From: Methylotuvimicrobium sp. KM2
GTDB lineage: Bacteria; Pseudomonadota; Gammaproteobacteria; Methylococcales; Methylomonadaceae
Length of the DNA: 64,000 bases
Assembly (NCBI RefSeq): GCF_038051925.1
Contig: NZ_CP150634.1
Location: 1,488,001-1,552,000 of the forward strand
Direction of reading: 5' to 3'
The translations under genes and the position numbers were made by a program. This document shows positions 7,972-17,160 of the stretch, in pieces (the stretch's first letter is position 1; each line of letters opens with the position of its first letter). A model generated the notes under the pieces. That model searched no databases. It saw nothing but the letters and a program-made list of their open reading frames with translations, and was not told the DNA's origin.

Positions 7972-9237
7972 TTAAGAAGAACTATATGCGTGAGGTGATA
8001 ATGATCTTCTGCGATAATCGCTTGGAGTTTTTGCGGCCATTTCCTCTAAAGCGAATTTCTTTACAAGAACGGAAAGAAAAATCAAATGATAAAGCAAGTC
8101 CCAATAACATAGCCCTAAAAAGGCAGTACCTACCATATAACAAATCAATGAAGCTTTTAACGCAAAGCAATAATCGGTTACCCATTCCATACCTTCAAAC
8201 TTCTTGGTTTTTTTAGGTAAAAAAGTTAGATTCCAAACAGTACCTAAGATCATAGATAACCAAATACCGAAGGCGATAAAGCCGTGTTCGGAGAACATCC
8301 GTATGTAAGAACTGTGAAAATCCCGTTTTGTAATATACATCCATGTTCCGAATCCGCCACCGGTAAAGGGGTGTCGAAGAGTATGATTCCAACCGTCTAT
8401 CCAAACTTCTATTCGCCCCATCGCGGACGCGTCTTCTTCGTAAGTACCGATAGTATGCATACGAGCAAACCATTCTTCAGGGAGAAAAGGTAAAGTTAAA
8501 AAAACGCCAAACACGACTACAGGGATGCTAAGAGATTTATATTTGCTTTTCCAAATTAGCATTAGTGTTAATACGGTCATTGTCAGCAAAGCACCGCGGG
8601 ACCATGAAGATAGTGCGGCAAGATAAATAATCGGTATCGAAAAAAATACGCCTTTTTTAATTAGAAAATGTGAAGATTTCTTTCGCCAAAGTAATAGCAA
8701 AGGAATAACTATTAACATGGCAACTGCAAATTGGTTGTTATCGTAAAATTGAGTTTGAGGCGGGCCGTAAACTCTGTGGCCGAATCCTGTTAGTATTGCA
8801 AATATCCCCCCTTTTACTGCAACAATGCCGATAGAGATGCCAATCGTAACGATAAGATAATATAGTTTTTCCTTAGTATTGATCAAAACTAACGTAAAAA
8901 TAAAAGGCAAATAAATTTTTGTGACATTCCAAAATTCGCTCCAAACTAAAGGGCTGTATGCCTGAGTGCTAGTAAAAGCAAAGTAGAACCACAATAATAC
9001 AAAGAAAATAACGCGCCAGTCTTTAGGAATTGATTGCTTATCTTTGGTAGTAAACGTGCGAAATGCAACAACCAAAAATAAAACATAATACACAGGCAAC
9101 GTTCTTACAAAGCCCCAAGCATAAGCATGCGGATTTAGATAGCTAAAGACGGCCAACGATAGCACGCCCCACCAGGGTTTCTTAATGGCGGCACCAATGC
9201 AAACGATCAGAAATATAAGTACGACGGTATCGCGCAT
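7972..9237 (-). CDS. O-antigen-ligase-like protein, exosortase A locus type
   Basis: This 421-residue protein has about ten hydrophobic helices and a long loop near 150-180. The opening MRDTVVLIFLIVCIGAAIKK, then PWWGVL and LNPHAYAWGF (35-43), strongly resembles the putative O-glycosylation ligases of exosortase A (EpsH) loci, known as TIGR03097-type proteins. Such proteins belong to the WaaL/Wzy fold and are proposed to polymerise or ligate polysaccharide at the outer face of the inner membrane. Start ATG 9237 lies 6 bp after the upstream gene in transcription order. It is the last gene of the long minus-strand run. Whether it is a ligase or a polymerase cannot be told from sequence. Confidence 0.8.
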   Translation of the reverse strand: MRDTVVLIFLIVCIGAAIKKPWWGVLSLAVFSYLNPHAYAWGFVRTLPVYYVLFLVVAFRTFTTKDKQSIPKDWRVIFFVLLWFYFAFTSTQAYSPLVWSEFWNVTKIYLPFIFTLVLINTKEKLYYLIVTIGISIGIVAVKGGIFAILTGFGHRVYGPPQTQFYDNNQFAVAMLIVIPLLLLWRKKSSHFLIKKGVFFSIPIIYLAALSSWSRGALLTMTVLTLMLIWKSKYKSLSIPVVVFGVFLTLPFLPEEWFARMHTIGTYEEDASAMGRIEVWIDGWNHTLRHPFTGGGFGTWMYITKRDFHSSYIRMFSEHGFIAFGIWLSMILGTVWNLTFLPKKTKKFEGMEWVTDYCFALKASLICYMVGTAFLGLCYWDLLYHLIFLSVLVKKFALEEMAAKTPSDYRRRSLSPHAYSSS

Positions 9238-9243
9238 GAATAA

Positions 9244-10173
9244 TTACAGGGGTCTTGATTGAATGTGTCCGGCTATTTGACCAAGTACACCAGCAAAACG
9301 GGTCAAATAAAATCTCGATTTATTAAAATTAAAGCTGAAGAGAGTGCCTACCAAATACTGAATCAATTTAGTCCATAAATATAACGGAACTTTGATCTTA
9401 TCGGGTCGATGAATCAAGGTAATAGATCGATTTCTTTGAAAACTTTTCTTGATGAGAAAGCGGAGCTTAAAATGTTCCGGATTCACATAATGATATTGAA
9501 TGATATCGGGTGTATAGCGAAGCGTTTCACCGGCCTGTAAGGCTCTTAGCACAAAGTCGCTATCTTCGCTGCCCATTAAATCATGGCCTTTAGGGCCAAG
9601 GGCTACAGAAAACTTGCCCACTTTATCAAATACCTCACGGGCAACGATTAAATTACCGCCGCCGGGAATCGAGTTTTTTTCGGATAGCAGTAAGTCTTTA
9701 TTTCCCAAATCAAAATAAGGCACCGGATAAGGTGTGATTTTAAATTGGCCTGTTTCATGAGCCCAAGTGGGCTCTTTTCCTGTCCAGTCGGGGATTATTT
9801 TTCCGCAAAATAGCTTTGTGCCGGGGTATTTCTCAATAGCTGCAATGACAGATGGAAAATAATTAGCGTCGACACGGTGATCGTCATCAATAAAACAAAT
9901 CCACCCGTCTCGTATTATCTCCAGTGCTTTGTTAAGCGCATTGGATTTACCTGGAGCCAGTTCTTCGACAAATTCGAGAGATAGTGGCTTGTTTAAATGT
10001 CGATTCCGCTGATATTCGGTTAGTTTATTGAGCGTATCGTCACGACAAGCATTGGGAATTACGAGAATGGATAGATCAACTTGATCGGGAATTAGTGCAG
10101 CATTAATTGACTCGATAGTTTTTAGCAGCAGTTCGCTTCGATTATGCGTACAGATAACAACAGAAAGCTTCAT
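9244..10173 (-). CDS. GT2 family glycosyltransferase
   Basis: This 309-residue GT-A glycosyltransferase opens with KLSVVICTHNRSE and carries the metal-binding FIDDDHRVD (D96-D98) and the later acceptor-side segment GSEDSDF. It is soluble or peripheral at the cytoplasmic membrane and would add one sugar to a lipid-linked repeat unit. I chose ATG 10173 because it overlaps the upstream stop as ATGA, the same 4-bp overlap seen throughout this cluster. A longer frame opening at 10212 would run 43 bp into the upstream gene and would add only MPRLLPPIFKEKK. Donor and acceptor are not predictable. Confidence 0.85.
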   Translation of the reverse strand: MKLSVVICTHNRSELLLKTIESINAALIPDQVDLSILVIPNACRDDTLNKLTEYQRNRHLNKPLSLEFVEELAPGKSNALNKALEIIRDGWICFIDDDHRVDANYFPSVIAAIEKYPGTKLFCGKIIPDWTGKEPTWAHETGQFKITPYPVPYFDLGNKDLLLSEKNSIPGGGNLIVAREVFDKVGKFSVALGPKGHDLMGSEDSDFVLRALQAGETLRYTPDIIQYHYVNPEHFKLRFLIKKSFQRNRSITLIHRPDKIKVPLYLWTKLIQYLVGTLFSFNFNKSRFYLTRFAGVLGQIAGHIQSRPL

Positions 10174-11108
10174 TTTTTTTTCTTTAAAAATCGGCGGCAA
10201 TAAGCGTGGCAAGCTTTAATGTGCAACTCGTTTATAAACCAGTCTATCGAATTGACTTGAGGAGTTTTATTGACGAGCGAATAACCGCACGCGGAAAGCG
10301 TTTCACCGGCGAGCGCCTCAAAGATGCGGATTTGTCTAAAAGACATTTTTTCTCGCCATTTCCCCTGGTTGGATTTTTGTAGCGACTGGCCTAACAGAGG
10401 AGTTTTGCCAGAGCCGTCCGTTTTTTTGAAATCGATAACGCGTTCATTGAATTCGATATTTAAAAAACGACAAAGCGAGCCAACTGTTTGTTCAGGTTTG
10501 GTCAACAGACTTTCAAAATACACTTCATGGTAACGATCCGGATATTTTTCACCGAAGGTCTTACCGGCGTTGACGTATTTGTTCCAAGTGTAAGCAGCAT
10601 GATAAGTGTTGAAAATTTCAAGATCCCATTTTCGTTCCAGCATCGATAATGCGCAATCGCGACCATCTCGAATGATGTGGACGAATTGTGCATTCGGAAA
10701 CATTTCGAGCAGGGTTTCCATATGCAGAATGTAGTAGGGGGTCTTGTCACCCCAGCGGCGTTTCCCTTCGGCTTCGGCATTTGCCTCGAATATGCCGGCG
10801 ATGATTTCTGGTATCGTTGTTAACTGACGAGTATGAAAACGTTGCGCCAATGTCTCCGCGTTAAATCGAATGCCGTGAACGTCCTCGTCGAAAAAAATTT
10901 TACGCGAATCATAAATTGCTTCGAGTAAACGAGTCACCGCGCCGATATCTGTCAAGTCGTCAAACTCGGTGCGGCGTTGGTAAAACGGAATAAAGAAATG
11001 CGACTCGGCAGTTGGTAACGACAGGTCCGGGTGTGATCTCAGCATAAACTGCAATAGTGTTGTGCCCGACCGTGCTGCTCCGACGATGAAAATAGGGGCG
11101 TTATTCAT
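10170..11108 (-). CDS. Sulfotransferase family protein
   Basis: This 312-residue protein has PIFIVGAARSGTTLLQ at residues 5-20, the 5'-phosphosulfate loop, and FVHIIRDGRDCALSML near 140-155, the 3'-phosphate loop with its Arg and Ser. These are the hallmarks of PAPS-dependent sulfotransferases. It sits inside a run of glycosyltransferase genes, overlapping the upstream gene by 8 bp and the downstream one by 4 bp, so sulfation of the polysaccharide or of its lipid-linked precursor is the natural inference. The C-terminus ends in a Lys-rich tail (RRFLKKKK). It is only distantly similar to the proteins at 6607 and 25450. Confidence 0.85.
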   Translation of the reverse strand: MNNAPIFIVGAARSGTTLLQFMLRSHPDLSLPTAESHFFIPFYQRRTEFDDLTDIGAVTRLLEAIYDSRKIFFDEDVHGIRFNAETLAQRFHTRQLTTIPEIIAGIFEANAEAEGKRRWGDKTPYYILHMETLLEMFPNAQFVHIIRDGRDCALSMLERKWDLEIFNTYHAAYTWNKYVNAGKTFGEKYPDRYHEVYFESLLTKPEQTVGSLCRFLNIEFNERVIDFKKTDGSGKTPLLGQSLQKSNQGKWREKMSFRQIRIFEALAGETLSACGYSLVNKTPQVNSIDWFINELHIKACHAYCRRFLKKKK

Positions 11109-12048
11109 GAGAGTTGTTCGATTGGGATTGATACAAACCAGTCATCAAACCGATGTGATAAGCCAAATTCATTGCTTCTCTCATATAGGCGTGGGAACGG
11201 GTGAAATAGAGTCGTAACACAAGCAGACATTTTGTTACTAATTGTTTGAATAAGTACCCGGGAATTCCGGCTATTTTTTTGCCGGAAGGTGGCTTTTCGT
11301 AGAGCCCCGCTTTTTTTCCTGCAAAAAAGTGTAGTTTTAAAAAATAGCGGCGTTTGATTTTTTCATCGGGAATCAAATGCCGAATTTCCATATTTGGCTC
11401 GTAGAGTAAGTAATAATCGTGTTCGATGAAGTGCCGGAACATGACGGCATCTTCGCCACCACCAACACCTTTACCTTTCCGGTTATAACGGGTATCGAAG
11501 CGTAACCCTTCCTGAAAAATGCGCGTGTTATAGGCGATATTACCGCTCCATATCGGCGTCGAGCGGTCGGCAATTTGAAAAGCCCGATCGCTATGATTGA
11601 TCTCGCCATAGAAAGGCAGCAAGTTGTCAGTCAACCATTTTGGCCTATGAGGAAGAATGATCGATATTTTTCCGCCGACGCAATCGACTCGATTATCTTG
11701 GAATGTATCGATCGCAGATTGAAGCCAACCCGGCGTTGGTAATTCATCGGCATCGATAAAAGCTAAATATCGGCTGGATAAACTCTCCTCGATGGCTCTG
11801 TTTCGCGCATAAGCAATGCCTTGTTCCGTTTCCATGACATAACGAATAGGAATCGCGCTGCCTTTGGCGAAGCACTCGACTAATTTCTGAGTATTATCCG
11901 TGCTGTTATTATCGACAATCAAAATTTCAAAAGGAATCGAACAAGCCAGCGACACCAATTCACTTAATAGCGAAGCAAGATAGTGTGCCGCATTGTAAGT
12001 ACAGATAGCGACAGTGATTTGATTCTTTATAAAATTATCCGATGTCAT
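11101..12048 (-). CDS. GT2 family glycosyltransferase
   Basis: This 315-residue protein has the GT-A core VAICTYNAAHYLASLL, DNNSTDNT (47-54) and the metal-binding AFIDADELP (D99, D101). A conserved GGEDAVMFRH segment lies near 215, where many GT2 enzymes place their catalytic base. The C-terminal 70 residues are basic and may contact the membrane. It begins in a 4-bp overlap with the upstream GT2 gene and ends 8 bp inside the sulfotransferase gene, so coupled translation is likely. The sugar specificity is unknown. Confidence 0.85.
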   Translation of the reverse strand: MTSDNFIKNQITVAICTYNAAHYLASLLSELVSLACSIPFEILIVDNNSTDNTQKLVECFAKGSAIPIRYVMETEQGIAYARNRAIEESLSSRYLAFIDADELPTPGWLQSAIDTFQDNRVDCVGGKISIILPHRPKWLTDNLLPFYGEINHSDRAFQIADRSTPIWSGNIAYNTRIFQEGLRFDTRYNRKGKGVGGGEDAVMFRHFIEHDYYLLYEPNMEIRHLIPDEKIKRRYFLKLHFFAGKKAGLYEKPPSGKKIAGIPGYLFKQLVTKCLLVLRLYFTRSHAYMREAMNLAYHIGLMTGLYQSQSNNSHE

Positions 12049-12983
12049 CGACTAAATAGAGAAATAAGTGAACGATGCAGAAAAAGAGGTAAAAGAGAAG
12101 GGAGCATATAAACCCAGTCTTTTAAAGAACCGTATCTTTGCAGCATGACTTTTCTAAAAATAGCCCGAGCTCCGACCAGATCGCGTTGCCAATAGCATTC
12201 GAAACCGCGATTCAGCAACTCGCCGTGCATACCGCTCTTAACTTTTTCAACTCCTAGTATAGATAGCACCTCGGAATTTTGCTGAAGAAACCTTTCTTGC
12301 GCCAGCCAATGATTAATCGCCGCCCGCGCCTTGTTCGAGGAGGCCTGGCCGCCGTCATGAAAATGATAAAGAGCCAACACTTCAGGAACCCGCGTCAACC
12401 GGTTTTTATAAGCAATTTTCAACCACAATAAAAAATCTTCGGCGGTCAATAAACTTTCATCGAATAAACCGGCTTCGATAATCGCGCTTTTTCGCGTTAA
12501 GCACGCATGTATCGGCCAGCGGCAACTGGTGAATACCAACTCCAACTTGTCGGCTGTTTCATAATCCGGCGGAACGAAAGGCTTACCGGCGCCGCCCGGC
12601 AATCCAACATTTTGCCAGCCGCAATAAGCCAAAGACGCCGATGGATCATCGCACAAGGCTCGATAAAGCAGAGACAAGCAGTCCGGATGCCAAGTATCGT
12701 CGGCATCGAGAAACGCAATCCACTCACCCTTAGCGGCTTTTATGCCTCGATTACGGGTCTTGCAAACGCCTTGATTCGTTTGTTCGATTACCGTTATGCG
12801 CTCATCATTCAGCGAATGTAAAAGACCGAGACTGTCATCGGTCGATCCGTCATCGATGACGATCAACTCCCAATGCGGATAGGTTTGGTCCAAGACGCTA
12901 CCGATACTCTGCCGCAGGTGCCGTTTGGCGTTAAAGCAGGGCATCACGATCGAGATCAGCGGGAAGTTTGAAGAAGCGCTCAT
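12045..12983 (-). CDS. GT2 family glycosyltransferase
   Basis: This 312-residue protein has a canonical GT-A domain: LISIVMPCFNAKRHL, VIDDGSTDDS (43-52), NQGVCKTRNRGI (70-81) and FLDADDTWHPD with the DxD at 93-95. The catalytic-region segment TAEDFLLWLK is near 202. The pattern is that of enzymes building repeat units of capsular or exopolysaccharide. It overlaps both neighbours by 4 bp (deacetylase upstream, GT2 downstream). No membrane segment is convincing, although the last 25 residues are hydrophobic. The sugar specificity is unknown. Confidence 0.85.
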   Translation of the reverse strand: MSASSNFPLISIVMPCFNAKRHLRQSIGSVLDQTYPHWELIVIDDGSTDDSLGLLHSLNDERITVIEQTNQGVCKTRNRGIKAAKGEWIAFLDADDTWHPDCLSLLYRALCDDPSASLAYCGWQNVGLPGGAGKPFVPPDYETADKLELVFTSCRWPIHACLTRKSAIIEAGLFDESLLTAEDFLLWLKIAYKNRLTRVPEVLALYHFHDGGQASSNKARAAINHWLAQERFLQQNSEVLSILGVEKVKSGMHGELLNRGFECYWQRDLVGARAIFRKVMLQRYGSLKDWVYMLPSLLPLFLHRSLISLFSR

Positions 12984-13774
12984 TTCAGACGATCCTTGAT
13001 ACGGTCGCCGACATAACGGCCCAGTTTAGACCAACTGACGTCATTGTCGGCAAAAGCCAATTTTCGGGCGAACGACGACAACGTATCATCGGCCATGATG
13101 GAAACGCGCCGAACGGCCAATAAATGATGGTCGACCAAACCGAACCCCGGACGTGTCGTCAAAGCGACCCGATAACCGGCCGCCTGCACGGTCGACATTA
13201 CCGATTCATTATAAAGCCCGTAGGGATAAGCGAAGCTGGACACCGGACGATCGAGCAGATCCGATAAAATCGCACGAGACCGCGTCAGTTCTGCTTCGAT
13301 TTGCTCAGGGTCGGCTTGAGTCAAACGGCAATGGGAATGGGTATGCGAACCGATTTCCATCCCGGCCGCTTGCATTTCCAGCAATTGCGCTGGAGTCAAC
13401 AGCGGCAAACGCGGGGCGTCGTCATCGCGCCAAGAAGCCGTTTGCCCCAAGTCTTGAGTGACCACATACCAAGACGCTTTCATCCCGCGTTTGGCCAACG
13501 CCTCGAAAGCCGCATAGTTATCGGCGTAACCGTCGTCGAACGTCAACAACACCGACTTGGCCGGCAACGCATCGATAGTTGCCAGTTCATCGGCTAAAAT
13601 CGTGGTCCAACCGAAATCCTGCAACAAAGCCAATTGTTCTTCAAAGCGCCGGAAGCTCAAGGCCCATTGCCAAGCCGGCCTGGAAGCGCCCGGCGTAATC
13701 GAGTGATACATCAAAGAAACCGGGCCGTTTCGGCCGGCACCGGCGAGCAGTTTTTTAGATAACGGATCGATCAT
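12980..13774 (-). CDS. Polysaccharide deacetylase (NodB domain)
   Basis: This 264-residue protein carries the carbohydrate esterase 4 motifs in order: LLTFDDGYADN (TFDDG at 78-82, first catalytic Asp and metal Asp), GSHTHSHCRL (144-148, metal-binding His pair) and FAYPYG (181-186). A short YHSITPG segment near 23 is also typical of exopolysaccharide-locus deacetylases. It would remove N- or O-acetyl groups from the polymer or an intermediate. No signal peptide is visible, so a cytoplasmic or unconventional location is implied. It overlaps the upstream GT4 and downstream GT2 genes by 4 bp each. Confidence 0.87.
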   Translation of the reverse strand: MIDPLSKKLLAGAGRNGPVSLMYHSITPGASRPAWQWALSFRRFEEQLALLQDFGWTTILADELATIDALPAKSVLLTFDDGYADNYAAFEALAKRGMKASWYVVTQDLGQTASWRDDDAPRLPLLTPAQLLEMQAAGMEIGSHTHSHCRLTQADPEQIEAELTRSRAILSDLLDRPVSSFAYPYGLYNESVMSTVQAAGYRVALTTRPGFGLVDHHLLAVRRVSIMADDTLSSFARKLAFADNDVSWSKLGRYVGDRIKDRLK

Positions 13775-15093
13775 CGTGATTTAAAGTGATGAAACCCTTG
13801 CCAAAGCAACAATTTCAACCGCTGCATGAGGGTTTGTTGTTCGAAACCCGATAAACGCGTATGGGCATAATGAATTTGCTTCAACAAACCTTGCAGCAAC
13901 TCGAACTCGTGTTCGGTGATTCGGGCTGGGCCGTATGCGATAGCCGACTCGGCAACCGCTAAAAACTGCCGGGCGTATTGGTCGCTGGAAAAGTGCGCGG
14001 CGACCGATTGCCGACCGTTATTACCCAACTCGGCGGCAAACTCGGGATTGTCTAAAACACGCACAATCGCATCGGCCGCACCCGCTTCATCGCCCGGTTC
14101 GACCAACAAGCCGTCATGTTCATGTCGGATACACTCGCGCAGTCCTTGACACGCCATCGCGACTACTGGCTTTTTGAACGCCATCGCTTCGAGAGCGGCG
14201 ATACCTTGGCCTTCGAAGATCGCGGTCGACAAAAACACATCGCTTTGCGCGCATAAATTCGGAACATCGCCCCGGGGGCCTAACATCAACACCCGATCCG
14301 AAAGTTGTAAACGTGTAATTTCCTGTTCCAGTAAATCGACCGCCTCGGACTCTTGGCGCGGTCCGGCAATGATAAAAAAAGCATCCGGTTGCGTTTCGAT
14401 TACGCGAGCTGCCACCCTCGCAAAAGCCGCAAAATCTTTTTGTGCTGAAATACGCCCGACGCCCAAGATCAATTTCGCATCGGCTGGGCAATTTAATGCT
14501 TGGCGTAGATCGCCATCCTCGTTTTGCGCGGCCCGCGTCAGCTCGTCGATATCGATCCCGTTGTAAAGCGTCGTAATGCGCTCGACGGGCAGAAACTCGG
14601 CCAACGTGCGCTTGACGTCATCCGAAACCCCCAGCAAATGACTGCTCAAGCGTTCCAGAAGCCAAATATAACCGCCTTGGCCGATCAGAGGACGATAACG
14701 CTTGAGGTCTTCATCGAAAGGACTGTGAATATGCCAAACGGTCGGGATTCGCAGTTGCGCCGCCGCCAAGCCGGCATGCAGCAAATGAGCGGTATTGATA
14801 TGTATCAAGTCAGGCGACTGCTCGGCGATAAACGACAACAAAGCCTCTTGCCGGTCATACGAATCGGCCAAAAAACGCAACTGCGCTCTTTCCGCATGGC
14901 TCAAACAACACGAATAGGGAATGATGCGAAACACAATCCCCTGCGCGTCCAGATAGTCCGTCACCTCGCCGGCCTCCGGCACCACGGCAATCGGCTCGAC
15001 GCCCAGTTTTTTTAAGGCAACGATCAACGTACAGGTGGTTTTGTCGACGCCGTTTTTCAGATTACTATGATGAAAAAGGTGTAAGGTTTTCAT
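13771..15093 (-). CDS. GT4 family glycosyltransferase
   Basis: This 440-residue GT-B enzyme has a variable N-terminal half opening MKTLHLFHHSNLKNGVDKTT and a conserved C-terminal nucleotide-sugar half. The latter includes ILGVGRISAQKDF (near 210), VLMLGPRGDVPNLCAQSDVFL (near 268) and the EX7E region EGQGIAALEAMAFKKPVVA. The last 70 residues form a charged extension. It probably adds a hexose to the lipid-linked precursor. Start ATG 15093 overlaps the stop of the upstream long GT2 gene by 4 bp. Specificity is unknown. Confidence 0.85.
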   Translation of the reverse strand: MKTLHLFHHSNLKNGVDKTTCTLIVALKKLGVEPIAVVPEAGEVTDYLDAQGIVFRIIPYSCCLSHAERAQLRFLADSYDRQEALLSFIAEQSPDLIHINTAHLLHAGLAAAQLRIPTVWHIHSPFDEDLKRYRPLIGQGGYIWLLERLSSHLLGVSDDVKRTLAEFLPVERITTLYNGIDIDELTRAAQNEDGDLRQALNCPADAKLILGVGRISAQKDFAAFARVAARVIETQPDAFFIIAGPRQESEAVDLLEQEITRLQLSDRVLMLGPRGDVPNLCAQSDVFLSTAIFEGQGIAALEAMAFKKPVVAMACQGLRECIRHEHDGLLVEPGDEAGAADAIVRVLDNPEFAAELGNNGRQSVAAHFSSDQYARQFLAVAESAIAYGPARITEHEFELLQGLLKQIHYAHTRLSGFEQQTLMQRLKLLLWQGFHHFKSR

Positions 15094-17141
15094 GATTGGA
15101 ATAAACCGAATAATCGGTTACGAAACACGATAGCGCTACAATACACGAAACCGCAGATCGAAGCGATAAAGGCTTTGCGCGACCACAACGAGTGAAGCAA
15201 CGTTTTTTTATCATGCAACAATAAATAACGAAACAACGGCCAACGCAACGGAAAATCGGCATAATCCAAATACAAGCGCTTGATGGTTTCGCTATTGGCG
15301 GGATGTAGCGCCAGAAGGTTGTTTTGCCAGGCCGCCGACAACGTTTCGGCAAACAACGTCAATTCACGTTTCGGCAGTGACGGCCAAAAAAACGGCGCCG
15401 GCAAACCGGTCATGCCGAAGTCGTAATACCAATCCAGAATGCGGGTTTGAAAAACGCTTAACGACCGGTCGCGTAGCCGCAACGCGGGAATAAAATAACG
15501 CAATGCGCCGCTTTCGATCGAAAACGCCGAATGCGTCGCCAAAAAGCGCGCCAAGACACGCCCGGCCATCACGCCGCACTCGGATAAATCACCGCTAAAG
15601 CCGTTCAATAGCGGTCGTCGATGCACAAAACCCGACAAATGCACGCGATCCTTGCCGAACAAGGTCGACCGAGTCCAGCGCGGCGTCGGGCTGTTATCTA
15701 CTAACGGCAAACCTTCGGCATCGACCGCTTCGGTAAAAAAGCGGTCGTCGATCAAATACACGCAATCGGTTTGTTGCGCGAGCGTTGCCGACAACACCGA
15801 CAAAAAACGCGCCGGATCGAAGCGAAAAGATTCCTCCAAATACACGCAATAGCGCCCGCGCGCCCGGATGAGCGCAGGTTCCCAACCGTACGAACGATCG
15901 ATCACGAAATAATCCGTTAACTCGGCACAGTGCTCCAGCAAAGACCGGTCGAAATCCGATGCCGCCGCGCAAAAAATCCCCAACTCGATCGAAAAATCGG
16001 CAGCTTTTTGCAAAGCGACCGCCTGCGTCAGACGCTCGAGAAAATCCTGCGAATCGGATTCGAAAGGCAACAGCAAAGTGACTTGAGGACTGTCGTTATC
16101 ATTCATGTTAGGCAAGTCGAGACACGGTGCAACGAGCGGCTTGTCCAACCCTTGATAAGCGTAAACCAAAGACGCCAACCACGGCATAGCCTGCTGTAGC
16201 AACTGCTCGTGCAGATCGGTTGAATGTTCCGTCGGGTCTCGTAGCCATAAAACCAGCGCGCGTTGTAAACGCTCTTTCGGCGATACGGCCGGTAAGGCTT
16301 TCCAGGTTTTGAATAGCAGCGATTCGGCTTGATCGGGAAATAACTTTTCGATTTTTACATCCTGCCAAGTGCCGATTGGAAAGTTTAAAGAGAGCGCTCG
16401 AGCGACCGCATGAGCACGTTTGGGATTGTGTTGCAGTAATTCGGCAAAAGCGGTATCGCGGATACGAATAACAAACTCGGTTTGACGTAGGGCTTTTGAT
16501 TGCGTGATACCATTCGGATTGAGACGCCATTTAAACAGCATCTGAGGAAGGTTGCTGAACTTGCTTCCGTTTAGCTGCATACGCATGAACAAATCGTAGT
16601 CGACACAAAGTCGTCCTTTTTCCTCGTTGTAGCCATTGACATCCATCATGGCATTTTTTCGAATCATGGTCGTCGGATGATGCAAAGCATAATGAATATA
16701 CATCAGCTCATCGACGCTAGATGGATCGCAAGGATGGGTATCTATGCCGACCTCATCGCCATTCGGCTTGATCATAAGCCACTGACAACCTACCGCGTCA
16801 ATGTCAGGGTGATCATCCAAAAAGGTTTTTTGTAACGCTAAACGTTCCGGCAGAGCAATATCATCGGAATCCATCACAGCAATGTAGCGACCTAAGCTAT
16901 TTTTCAACGCATGGTTACGCGCCGCCGCGACACCTTGGTTACTTTGCCGAAAAAGCTTGATACGAGAATCCTTTGCCGCATAGCGCTCTAAAATTTCCCA
17001 ACTTCCGTCTGAACTGCCGTCATCGACAACGATTATTTCAAAGTCTTGAAAAGTTTGATTGAGAATGCTGTTTAGCGCTGCAGATAAATAAGGGCGCGTA
17101 TTAAATACGGCAATGTTTACACTGATTATAGGGTTGTGCAT
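15090..17141 (-). CDS. Large GT2 glycosyltransferase with C-terminal extension
   Basis: This 683-residue protein has a normal GT-A domain in its first 280 residues: IISVNIAVFNTRPYLS, VVDDGSSDGS (38-47), VMDSDDIALPE with the DxD at 91-93, and DYDLFMRM near 185. The remaining 400 residues are not a standard second GT-A domain that I can recognise, though stretches such as FCVYLEESFRFDPARF-like text near 440-455 hint at a degenerate one. It may be a bifunctional or chain-length-related transferase. The gene lies 19 bp after the end of the next GT2 gene in transcription order and overlaps the GT4 gene by 4 bp. Confidence 0.75.
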   Translation of the reverse strand: MHNPIISVNIAVFNTRPYLSAALNSILNQTFQDFEIIVVDDGSSDGSWEILERYAAKDSRIKLFRQSNQGVAAARNHALKNSLGRYIAVMDSDDIALPERLALQKTFLDDHPDIDAVGCQWLMIKPNGDEVGIDTHPCDPSSVDELMYIHYALHHPTTMIRKNAMMDVNGYNEEKGRLCVDYDLFMRMQLNGSKFSNLPQMLFKWRLNPNGITQSKALRQTEFVIRIRDTAFAELLQHNPKRAHAVARALSLNFPIGTWQDVKIEKLFPDQAESLLFKTWKALPAVSPKERLQRALVLWLRDPTEHSTDLHEQLLQQAMPWLASLVYAYQGLDKPLVAPCLDLPNMNDNDSPQVTLLLPFESDSQDFLERLTQAVALQKAADFSIELGIFCAAASDFDRSLLEHCAELTDYFVIDRSYGWEPALIRARGRYCVYLEESFRFDPARFLSVLSATLAQQTDCVYLIDDRFFTEAVDAEGLPLVDNSPTPRWTRSTLFGKDRVHLSGFVHRRPLLNGFSGDLSECGVMAGRVLARFLATHSAFSIESGALRYFIPALRLRDRSLSVFQTRILDWYYDFGMTGLPAPFFWPSLPKRELTLFAETLSAAWQNNLLALHPANSETIKRLYLDYADFPLRWPLFRYLLLHDKKTLLHSLWSRKAFIASICGFVYCSAIVFRNRLFGLFQS

Positions 17142-17160
17142 TAATACTGTGATGGTTCAA

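Noticed and set aside
14120..14566. Long opposite-strand and alternate-frame open frames inside the GT4 and sdhA genes.
   Set aside because: They are shadows of well-supported genes with high G+C at third positions.
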